Source: an uncultured Clostridia bacterium
GTDB lineage: Bacteria > Bacillota > Clostridia > Christensenellales > CAG-917
Assembly: GCA_944349635.1 (NCBI GenBank)
Contig: CALVNH010000001.1
Location: 148,385-212,384 of the forward strand
Length of the DNA stretch: 64,000 nt
Direction of reading: 5' to 3'
Made by a program: the position numbers and the translations under genes. This document shows, piece by piece, positions 46,301 to 52,896 of this stretch (the first letter of the stretch is position 1; the number at the start of each line of letters is the position of its first letter). The notes under the pieces are model-generated. The model saw only the letters and a list, made by a program, of their open reading frames with translations, had not been told where the DNA came from and searched no databases.

Positions 46301-47715
46301 TCACCCGTTACTTCTCCTTCACGGGAGACGGCAACTGGCATCAGTACACTTTCAACATTCAGGTTGGACTCTCCTCCGTCTCGCTCAAACTCGGTCTGTG
46401 GCTGGGTGAGAACGGCGACATCACCGGAAGAACCGCCAACACCGACAACGCCGCCTCCTTCAAGTCCTCCGGCATCGTCGTCTTCGACAGCGTGTCCAAA
46501 CGCGAAATGACGGAATCCGATTTCGAAGCGGTGGAAATCAACGACGACAACAAGGAATATACCAGAAAGATTTCCTTCAACACCGACAGCTTCGACCCCG
46601 CCTCCGACACCGCGGAAGACCGCAGCGAGCTCACCACTCCCAACGGATGGACAGATACCGTCGGCACCGACCAGGAAAGAAAAAATTCCAAATACGGCGT
46701 GCTGTATGCCGACGAGGAATATCTCGAAACGGACAGTGACGGCTATCTCACTCTCTTCGGCCCCGAACTCAAAGCCGACGACTTCACCGTAACACCCGAA
46801 GAAATCGCGGAAGCCAGAAAGAACAACCCCGACAAATATCCCGAATCCGTCGACGACAGCGTCGTGATTGCCGACCTCAAAGCCGACAAGCTTGCCAAAG
46901 CCAAGGCGGACAGAATGACCACTCTCACCGCCATCCTCGGCAACGGAAATTTCGACGGCAAAAACATCCTTGCAATCAACAACACGGCGGACAGCGCGTT
47001 CTATTACGCCTCCTCTTCTTACACGCTGAAAGCCGAAAAGGCGTATAAGATTTCCGTGCGCGTCCGCGCATACGGTATCGGGCACCTCAACGGCACGGAA
47101 TTCACCGCGGCGACAACCGGCGGCGCGTACGCCGAACTCTATCTCGGCACCGCCAACGAAAGCGACAGTCCCATGCGCCTCGACGGCATCGGCACCGTGA
47201 GAGAGGGAGCATGGACGACGTACACATTCTATGTGCTGGCTCCCGACACGGACGTCACGGGCGTTAAACTCAGACTCGGTCTCGGACTCTACGACGCCAA
47301 TGACGAGAGCAAACTGGTCAGCGGATACGCTTTCTTCGACGCCGTGACGGTCGAAACAATCACCTACAACGAATTCGACCAGCTGTACGCCTCTCAGGGT
47401 GACGACGCCGATTTCGACAAGACCACCGGTACGGCGGCAATCAGAATCCTGCCCGAACAGTCTTCTCAGGGCGACACCGACAAGGACGACGAAGCTACGG
47501 CGGAAACCCCCGACAACAAGTTCAATCTCGACAATCTGTGGTGGATGATTCCCACTATTCTGCTCACCATAGCCGTCATCGCGGTTGTGATAGTATTCTT
47601 CGTCAAGAAGTACAGAAAGAAGGCCGAGAAGGCTTCCAACGACGTGGTTGCGGACGCTTCCTCGCAGAACAACCTCTCCAGAAAGAAGAACGAATACGAC
47701 GACTTCAACGAGTAA
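43327..47715 (+). CDS. Large lipoprotein with five jelly-roll-like repeats and a C-terminal membrane helix
   Basis: A 1462-aa surface protein. The N-terminus is a lipoprotein signal, with the lipobox LVAC at residues 25-28 and Cys28 to be lipidated. Five repeats of about 200-250 aa follow (near residues 45-270, 300-565, 595-800, 824-1062, 1079-1348). Each has an N-terminal N.dF/NG.F start, a W in the first third, a middle segment like YYKLSVDVLTYNI, then G.W..Y.FYI, and ends with a TGYAFFDNVTL-type strand. This is the layout of carbohydrate-binding jelly-roll modules (CBM4/9/22-like), so glycan binding is likely but not proven. Near the C-terminus a membrane helix (MIPTILLTIAVIAVVIVFFV, about 1407-1426) is followed by a tail of about 36 charged residues. 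No catalytic domain is visible. Own promoter and terminator. Confidence 0.85.
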   Translation: MNRKKRLSILALVLCLVVAFTATLLVACDDNKNDDSSKTEITATENLLISNSDFKVISTSGNYPRTITDWTGAKLHSSSNLANDIVAGAISLDKALYDANRKFWNDNGAADGNGNTLYSLLTAGRTLDSDVALNNVLMIYAPVEKFADGNGNYGPTAYGYTSATFNLDKGKYYKLSVDVLTYNIAGVLDKDGKPVEDNVPGARIYVSSSTYAEFSGIDTKGEWKTYDIYFEAAANSSSSLTVNLSLGKYTSSYDDGLTTGYAFFDNVTLTELTDEEGGLTAEQQYDKAVADELENNDALQTTTLKVPNGRFDYTSTAIGSVSTTAVPYNWTRKTGNSTGSDSAPTSAERKLGVIDVAQFASQYTSFASSYYLSDKTSFNPASYMDEIVSDIVLLPEGTVGTNVYMMSQQLMTSQGIHSSRQIVIEKNKFYALSVNVFTFNIFGAGVNLLLTGSGEDIVIEGISRNLLDATIAYGKDVTSSDYESATGKTTGGWVTYTFYIHGNQYRDMSYNMEFWLGTDGTSDNTEVKFDKYSSSGTATSTTTYKANGTFSTGWAFFDELKLDEIDAAAYEAVTVTPAYTADASGGETELKVDLATENLFTATDFNHGISGDFTVVQKLSNGYDNSTDGTPAGFKVYTDSEASAPVVSPDIVKAGVKTLPDTPYDTVSDKGIEIVASENTMFGYKTDSFAVPANSFYRISLWVKTVDVQSTSGIYAKLMQVKTDDEDDKELAAFSAVNTSEVKDYNGWTELTFVVRGSAEKAENLYLVITLGTGTKWTSSTLAKGTAYIGNMSLTKITYSDYNGSTAGTYLKKANLASEKSYGFTNGGFDNIDFEKMEEALSASENPDGTLQQSGKPGIPSGWTLDNKQPDDAATDNLVGGILELVYDDSSSAWKAGAQISSVFEGNADALSFFNTLYDGAPALANGAPNVLVLAGKNAGDNFVAGYTSDSFSLSASTCYTVSVWAKAQAGTKAMIFLQGEPGGNEISGLGLTRYFSFTGDGNWHQYTFNIQVGLSSVSLKLGLWLGENGDITGRTANTDNAASFKSSGIVVFDSVSKREMTESDFEAVEINDDNKEYTRKISFNTDSFDPASDTAEDRSELTTPNGWTDTVGTDQERKNSKYGVLYADEEYLETDSDGYLTLFGPELKADDFTVTPEEIAEARKNNPDKYPESVDDSVVIADLKADKLAKAKADRMTTLTAILGNGNFDGKNILAINNTADSAFYYASSSYTLKAEKAYKISVRVRAYGIGHLNGTEFTAATTGGAYAELYLGTANESDSPMRLDGIGTVREGAWTTYTFYVLAPDTDVTGVKLRLGLGLYDANDESKLVSGYAFFDAVTVETITYNEFDQLYASQGDDADFDKTTGTAAIRILPEQSSQGDTDKDDEATAETPDNKFNLDNLWWMIPTILLTIAVIAVVIVFFVKKYRKKAEKASNDVVADASSQNNLSRKKNEYDDFNE

Positions 47716-47751
47716 GGTAAAAACCGTTTCGGACAACGTGCCGAATGCAAC

Positions 47752-47784
47752 AAACCGCCGTTCTTAAAGGACGGCGGTTTTTTT
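47752..47784 (+). terminator. Terminator of the repeat lipoprotein gene
   Basis: AAACCGCCGT (47752-47761) pairs with ACGGCGGTTT (47771-47780) and seven T follow. About 35 bp after the stop codon. Confidence 0.92.
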
Positions 47785-47895
47785 GTCGGAACAGACTTCC
47801 CTCACGGGAAAGAAATGTCGGATTTTTTCCGCACACTCGCCGCGCGCGCTCATTATCTCCGCCTTGCGGGCATATACTCCCTTCGAGGCGAAACA

Positions 47896-49503
47896 TTGAA
47901 CGGTACTGTAAAATCTTTTTCCATAGTCACGGGTTTTTCGGTTGCTACGCGACTGCTCTCTTTTCTGTTCAAGATATGGATGTCCCGCAGCCTGGGCGCG
48001 GAAGCCGTCGGGCTGTACCAGATTGCCCTCAGCGTGCTGTTGCTGTTGTTTTCCCTGACCGCGGGCGCGCCGACGGTACTTTCGCGCAAAGTGGCGGAAT
48101 GCGCGGCACGAGGCGATATCGCGCGTCAGAACTCCCTGACCACGGCGTCGCTCCTGATGGGACTGGGCGTCTCCGTCGTGATATGTGCGGCGTTTTACGC
48201 CTGCTCACGATTTCTGGGAGGAATCTTTGCCGATGAAAGGTGCATTCCGATATTCCTTGCCATGCTCCCCGCCCTCATCGTTTCCGCAATCTACGCTCCT
48301 CTTCGCAGCTGGTTCTGGGGAAGAAAAAACTTTCTCTCATTTTCTTCGGCGGAACTTCTGGACGAAGTCTTGAAAATAGGCTTTTCCCTGCTCTTTGCGG
48401 GCGGCATCTTCGCCTCTCTCTCGGGAGCACAGGGCGTGGCTCTCGCCTTCGTGCTCTCAGACGCGGTATGCACGATTGTGCTTGCCGTGATGTTCTTCAA
48501 AGCGGGCGGACGGATTGCCGCACCGAAAGGCGCAAAGGAACTGATTTCCGCCACGGTGCCGCTGTCGTCAATCCGCATTCTCACCTCCCTCTCCGCCTCA
48601 CTCACCGCACTTGTCATTCCCAAACGCCTTGTCGCGGGCGGTCTCAGCGTGGCTCTCGCCACAGCACAGTACGGAAGAGTTGCGGGCATGGCTCTTCCTC
48701 TCATAATGGCACCCGTAACGGTGATTTCCGCACTGTCCGTGGTGATGATTCCCGACATCGCCGCTCTGGCTTCGCAAGGCGATTTTGCCAGAATACGCGC
48801 AAAAGCGCAGACGTCGTTGTTGTTTGCCGCGCTGGTTTCCTCCTTCTTCTTTGCCGTGTATGTTCCTCTGGGACGGGAACTCGGCGCCTTTTTCTTCGGT
48901 GACGCGGAGGCGGGCAAATTCGTCTCCTACGCGGCGGCGATAATTTTCCCTCTGTCGCTCTGTCAGGTGACAACGCCAATACTCAATTCTCTCGGGATGG
49001 AACGCGTCTCTTTTGCAAGTTACATTGCGGGACTCGTGTGCATGCTGCCATGCATTTTCTTCTTGCCAGAAGTCATCGGCATATATTCCGTGGGAGTCGC
49101 CAGCGGACTGGCATTTACGGTCACTGCCGTAATCAATTTCGCCGTGATTTCGAAAAAACTCGGAAAACCCGAAGGATTCGGCAAAGTGGCGGGCGTGTGC
49201 GCGTTTTCCGTTCCGCTCGCGTTGCTGGGGCTCTTTACGGGGAAACTGGTCTCTCCGTATCTCGGCGACATGGTCACCGTGCTTGTGCTAGGGGTGTACG
49301 TGGCGTTTTTCTATTTCGTGTTCGTGTCCGCTTTCGGGATAGTCGACATAAAAGCTTTCTTCTCCGCCGCCGTTCTGCCCTCGTCGGGAGCGGGAATATT
49401 CACGCGCCGACGCCCCGAACGGAAACCGACGTCCGAAAAATGCTCGGCACGTTCACGCAAGGGAAATGCCACCGGCCCGCACGGGAAGAAAGAACGCCGC
49501 TGA
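47896..49503 (+). CDS. MOP-superfamily lipid flippase, SpoVB/MurJ-like
   Basis: A 535-aa membrane protein with about 14 helices of the polysaccharide-export/SpoVB family. The opening GTVKSFSIVTGFSVATRLLS and then SRSLGAEAVGLYQIALSVL match the SpoVB N-terminus. Relatives move lipid-linked glycans, including peptidoglycan precursors, across the membrane; SpoVB acts during spore cortex formation. TTG at 47896 is preferred (GAGGCG upstream and alignment with the family). An ATG at 47815 would add 27 residues with a poor ribosome site. The C-terminal 40 residues are basic and soluble. DUF421 and DUF4363 genes follow on the same strand. Confidence 0.8.
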   Translation: MNGTVKSFSIVTGFSVATRLLSFLFKIWMSRSLGAEAVGLYQIALSVLLLLFSLTAGAPTVLSRKVAECAARGDIARQNSLTTASLLMGLGVSVVICAAFYACSRFLGGIFADERCIPIFLAMLPALIVSAIYAPLRSWFWGRKNFLSFSSAELLDEVLKIGFSLLFAGGIFASLSGAQGVALAFVLSDAVCTIVLAVMFFKAGGRIAAPKGAKELISATVPLSSIRILTSLSASLTALVIPKRLVAGGLSVALATAQYGRVAGMALPLIMAPVTVISALSVVMIPDIAALASQGDFARIRAKAQTSLLFAALVSSFFFAVYVPLGRELGAFFFGDAEAGKFVSYAAAIIFPLSLCQVTTPILNSLGMERVSFASYIAGLVCMLPCIFFLPEVIGIYSVGVASGLAFTVTAVINFAVISKKLGKPEGFGKVAGVCAFSVPLALLGLFTGKLVSPYLGDMVTVLVLGVYVAFFYFVFVSAFGIVDIKAFFSAAVLPSSGAGIFTRRRPERKPTSEKCSARSRKGNATGPHGKKERR

Positions 49504-49563
49504 ACCCCGATTCTCACAGAAACTCACTCCGCCGCGCATAAAAAAACGTACTTTAATCAAAAT

Positions 49564-50316
49564 ATGCGTATGCTGAGTTTGTTCGTCAGGTGTATTGTCA
49601 TATATTTCTTCCTGCTGGTGGCGATGAGACTGATGGGTAAGCGCCAACTGGGAGAGCTGCAACCCTTCGAATTTGCAATAACCTTGGTGGCAAGCGAGCT
49701 TGCCTGTATTCCCATGGGCGACCCGACGATTCCGATAATTTACGGAATAATTCCCGTGTTCACGCTTTTCCTCGTGCACATCATAATGACAAAACTTGCC
49801 GTCAAGAGCTTGCGTTTCAGAAAGGTGCTCAACGGCAAGCCCGTCATCGTCATCGAAAAAGGCAACATTCTGCCCGACGTCCTCAAAGAGCTCAATATGA
49901 CGATAGACGACTTGCTGGAAGCCTTGCGCGGAAACGGCTATTTCAATCCGGGAGAGGTAGAATACGCGATTGTGGAAACCAACGGCACTATGACGGTTAT
50001 GCCGAAATCGGGCAACAAACCGCTCACGCCCGCCGACATGAACATGAAACCCGAACCCGCCAGCATTCCCGTGACCGTGATTATGGAAGGCAACTTCATG
50101 GGCTCCAACCTGGTCGAACTCGACAACGTCTACAAACAGCGCGTTCTCAAACTGCTGTCGGGCATAGGTCTTGAACAGAACGACGTGCTGCTCATGCTGG
50201 TAACGGGCGACGAAGTGTTCGTTCAACCTTACAAACGCGACAGCATGACGGTGTTCTTCAATTCACGGGAAAACAGCGAGGAAAAAACGGAAGCCGCGGC
50301 GGAGGGCAAATTGTGA
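49564..50316 (+). CDS. DUF421 (YetF-like) membrane protein
   Basis: A 250-aa protein. Three N-terminal helices (IVIYFFLLVAMRLMGKR; the adjoining LGELQPFEFAITLVASELA is a family mark) are followed by a cytoplasmic domain. The domain has the conserved NGKPVIVIEKGNI and a segment like DDLLEALRGNGYFNPGEVEYAIVETNG. YetF-type proteins in Bacillus affect spore germination; the biochemical role is not settled. The gene ends in GTGA shared with the DUF4363 gene, so the two are coupled. Confidence 0.85.
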   Translation: MRMLSLFVRCIVIYFFLLVAMRLMGKRQLGELQPFEFAITLVASELACIPMGDPTIPIIYGIIPVFTLFLVHIIMTKLAVKSLRFRKVLNGKPVIVIEKGNILPDVLKELNMTIDDLLEALRGNGYFNPGEVEYAIVETNGTMTVMPKSGNKPLTPADMNMKPEPASIPVTVIMEGNFMGSNLVELDNVYKQRVLKLLSGIGLEQNDVLLMLVTGDEVFVQPYKRDSMTVFFNSRENSEEKTEAAAEGKL

Positions 50317-50690
50317 AAAGGTTTGTTTTGGCTCTTGTCATTCTTGCCGTGATAGTGGCGGCAGGCGCAACGGAAACGGTCTACATCGACAAAGTGTTCG
50401 GCGAACTGAACGACCGTCTGTCGGCTTTGGAAGTCGCCATAAAATCTCCCGAGGACGACGCTCTCGACGAGGTTGCCGAACTTACGGACTGGTGGGAAAA
50501 GAAAAGGAAAGGTCTGGAAATGTTCACCTATTCCCCCGATATGCGCGCTTTCTCCGTGGCGCTTGCGGAGACCGAAGGCTCTTTGGAGTGCGGCGACGAC
50601 ATGAACGCACTGAGCAAATGCCAGTCGCTCATCACCATGGCGAACAACATTCACTGCGTGCTGGACTTCAACGTGGCGGACATCATCTGA
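50313..50690 (+). CDS. DUF4363 family protein
   Basis: A 125-aa protein with an N-terminal hydrophobic anchor (FVLALVILAVIVAAGATE) and a helical outer domain with the pattern WWEKKRKGLEMFTYSPDM. It starts at a GTG overlapping the DUF421 stop (GTGA), with GGAGGG six bases upstream. DUF4363 is regularly paired with DUF421 in clostridia; function unknown. Its 3' end overlaps the convergent murC gene by 8 bp, with no terminator between them. Confidence 0.8.
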   Translation: MKRFVLALVILAVIVAAGATETVYIDKVFGELNDRLSALEVAIKSPEDDALDEVAELTDWWEKKRKGLEMFTYSPDMRAFSVALAETEGSLECGDDMNALSKCQSLITMANNIHCVLDFNVADII

Positions 50691-52104
50691 CCCGATTTCC
50701 CAGAATGTCTTTCAACGCATATATGTCTCCCGCCCCCAAGAAAATTATCATATCAAACGCTGAAGCGTGTTTTTTGACATAATCGACAGTTTCTTCCGTC
50801 GATTTTGCATTGTAAAGTTTGCATTTCGGAAATTTTGATTTGATATTTTCCGCAAGCGCGGAGGTGTCCGCCCCTGCGGAAACACTTTCGCGCGCCGCAT
50901 AGGTAGGCATCAGCACGAGATTGTCGCGGCTGCCGAGAACCGCCGTGAAATCGTCCATATACCGCGCGGTTCTGGAATATGTATGGGGCTGAAAAACGGC
51001 AAGCACCTTCCCGTATGTGTCGGCAAGGCTCAGCGCGCAGTTCAGTTCCGTGGGATGGTGTGCATAGTCGAAAACGATTTGCGCGCCCGAAAGTCTGCCC
51101 GCGAATTCGAATCTGCGGCGCACTCCCGCAAACGTGGACAAGGCTTTGCAGGCTTCCGTCGGGTCGGCTCCCAACGCCGCGGAAAGAGCCAGAGCAAACA
51201 CGGCGTCTTCCAGATTGTGATGTCCGCGCACGGGCAGAAACAGCGAAAGTATGCGCTCTCCCGACACGACTGTCGCCGTTTGCCCCTCCGTGCATTCGAG
51301 AACTCTCGTAACTCTGTATGAACAGATGTCTCTTCTTTCATACGAGCGTACTTTCCCTTCGCACGGACCTGATCCTTCCGCCGTTTCCGTTTCGTCGGTG
51401 CTCTCGTTTGCATATATGTCGATATGTGCATTCGTGCATAACTCGGAATCCGCTCCGTGAATCACGGTAAGAGGACATTTTTCGACAAATTTCGCAAAAA
51501 CCTCCTTGACTTCCGAAAGGTCCGAATAGCTGTCGGGATGGTCGCACTCGATGTTCGTGACGACGGCAATATCGGGCGAAAGCGCCAGAAGATGACGTTT
51601 GTATTCGCAGGCCTCCGTCAGAAAAATTCCGCACGGAATCTTTCCGTCCGAGGGAAACACGGTCAGATTGCCCCCGTCGGCGGGTTCGCCGCCTATGTGC
51701 GCGACGAAAGCCATGCCGCATTCTTTCAGGATATGCGCGGTCATCGCCGTAACGGTAGTTTTGCCGTGAGTTCCCGCCACGGCCGCCACGGTGTCGAAAC
51801 AATTCGCGACACGCGCGAGAAAGTCCTGTCGCTCCGTGACTTTTATTCCTTCTCGCCGCGCACGGGACAACTCACCGTCCGTCTCGGGCACGGCGGAAGA
51901 ATAGATTACTTCGTCCGCAAAGGGAATTATGTCCTCACGGGTGCCGGCGTAAACCTCCGCACCCTTTCGGCTCAACTCACGCAGACTTTTCGAGAACACT
52001 CGGTCGCTGCCGCTCACACGGGCGCCGTTCAACAGGCAGAATTCGGCAAGCGCACACATACTGACGCCGCCCACGCCTATGAAATGAATCCTTTTACCTT
52101 CCAT
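50683..52104 (-). CDS. murC: UDP-N-acetylmuramate--L-alanine ligase
   Basis: A 473-aa cytoplasmic ligase that adds L-alanine to UDP-MurNAc with ATP, the first step of peptide-stem synthesis. Domains: an N-terminal Rossmann domain (RIHFIGVGGVSMCALAEF), the central ATPase with AGTHGKTTVTAM (about residue 112), the metal and substrate site TNIECDHPDSY, and the C-terminal domain with FDYAHHPTEL and VFQPHTYSRT. It starts at ATG 52102-52104 (MEGKRIHF); an ATG three codons upstream (52113) is equally possible. Neither has a clear ribosome site. A further in-frame extension to 52254 has no family support. It is divergent from spoVG. Confidence 0.94.
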   Translation of the reverse strand: MEGKRIHFIGVGGVSMCALAEFCLLNGARVSGSDRVFSKSLRELSRKGAEVYAGTREDIIPFADEVIYSSAVPETDGELSRARREGIKVTERQDFLARVANCFDTVAAVAGTHGKTTVTAMTAHILKECGMAFVAHIGGEPADGGNLTVFPSDGKIPCGIFLTEACEYKRHLLALSPDIAVVTNIECDHPDSYSDLSEVKEVFAKFVEKCPLTVIHGADSELCTNAHIDIYANESTDETETAEGSGPCEGKVRSYERRDICSYRVTRVLECTEGQTATVVSGERILSLFLPVRGHHNLEDAVFALALSAALGADPTEACKALSTFAGVRRRFEFAGRLSGAQIVFDYAHHPTELNCALSLADTYGKVLAVFQPHTYSRTARYMDDFTAVLGSRDNLVLMPTYAARESVSAGADTSALAENIKSKFPKCKLYNAKSTEETVDYVKKHASAFDMIIFLGAGDIYALKDILGNRVR

Positions 52105-52270
52105 GCCGAGCATACTAAAATATATGCCGTGAAAAAAAATTGCGTACTTGTCCCCTTGCTTTCCCGCATACGTCAAATCCAGACCCCGCTTCCTTTCTTT
52201 TCGAGCCTGTTTTCCCGTTCGCTTTTCCGTCCGATTCCGACTGCTTGCGGGCAAACGGAAATTTTACGTA

Positions 52271-52299
52271 TTGTCAAAACGGAAAAACTGTTGTATTAT
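52271..52299 (+). promoter_or_regulatory. Promoter of spoVG
   Basis: TTGTCA (52271-52276), 17 bp, TATTAT (52294-52299). The leader is about 35 nt. It looks SigA-like; I see no clear SigH element, although spoVG is SigH-controlled in Bacillus. Confidence 0.7.
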
Positions 52300-52339
52300 A
52301 TAGACACAGCTTTAAGTGAAAGCGAAAGAGGGGATGATT

Positions 52340-52612
52340 ATGCTCAACATCACAGACACCAGAATCAGGCTTGTCAAACGCGACGACGGAAAACTCCGCG
52401 CCGTGGCTTCGGTGATTATCGACGACTGCTTTGCCGTCCACGACATCAAAATCATCAGCGGAGCCGAAGGCGATTTCATAGCAATGCCTTCCAGAAAAAC
52501 TCCCGACGGGGAATTCAAGGACATCGTCCACCCCATCAACACGGAGACAAGAGAACTTTTGCGCGAGAAAATTCTCGCCGCGTACAGGAACGCACTCGCC
52601 GCGGAAGAATAA
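52340..52612 (+). CDS. spoVG: Regulator SpoVG
   Basis: A 90-aa RNA/DNA-binding regulator known to affect septation, sporulation and virulence genes in Firmicutes. It matches the family over its full length: MLNITDTRIRLVKRDDGKLR, then ASVIIDDCFAVHDIKII and the invariant FIAMPSRKTPDGEFKDIVHP. ATG 52340 is chosen because AAAGAGGGG lies six bases before it and the protein then starts like other SpoVG proteins. A GTG at 52316 and an ATG at 52334 are in frame but would sit in or before the ribosome site. Monocistronic. Confidence 0.95.
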   Translation: MLNITDTRIRLVKRDDGKLRAVASVIIDDCFAVHDIKIISGAEGDFIAMPSRKTPDGEFKDIVHPINTETRELLREKILAAYRNALAAEE

Positions 52613-52639
52613 TTTTCTTTCCGCCTTTTTCGGAGAAAA

Positions 52640-52686
52640 ACGACCTCCCGGTACGACGATATCGTCGCACCTCAGGTTGTTTTTTT
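52640..52686 (+). terminator. Terminator of spoVG
   Basis: Outer stem ACGACCT (52640-52646) with AGGTTGT (52674-52680), containing an inner 14-bp palindrome CGACGATATCGTCG, followed by a run of T (52680-52686). Confidence 0.8.
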
Positions 52687-52840
52687 GTCGAACTTGCTAC
52701 ACTGCACACCCGGGAAAAGCGCGCTTTTCTCTGTTTTGCTCTGCCTGACCGCGCAACGGAATTTCTCAAGAAAGGAGCTCTCTCTCCCCGTTCTCGTCAT
52801 TGTCGTGCACTCCGCCGCGGGAAGCGCCTTGTTTCACGAA

Positions 52841-52873
52841 AAAAAATACGCCGTGGAAACGGCGTATTTTTTT
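52841..52873 (-). terminator. Terminator of the ligase/GlpA/AGPS-like operon
   Basis: AAAAAATACGCCGT, loop GGAA, ACGGCGTATTTTTT: 14-bp stem, T-runs on both strands. It lies about 25 bp after the stop at 52897. Confidence 0.88.
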
Positions 52874-52896
52874 CTGAAAATTTTCTCGGAAAAAGC

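Noticed and set aside
44578-47736. A 1052-codon open frame on the minus strand opposite the repeat lipoprotein gene
   Set aside because: Same codon-bias effect; the product is a low-complexity Val/Gly/Glu mixture, while the plus strand has a lipobox, repeats and a membrane helix.
52105-52254. A 50-residue N-terminal extension of MurC
   Set aside because: The extension is basic and has no family counterpart; MurC proteins start just before the RIHFIGVGG-type strand.
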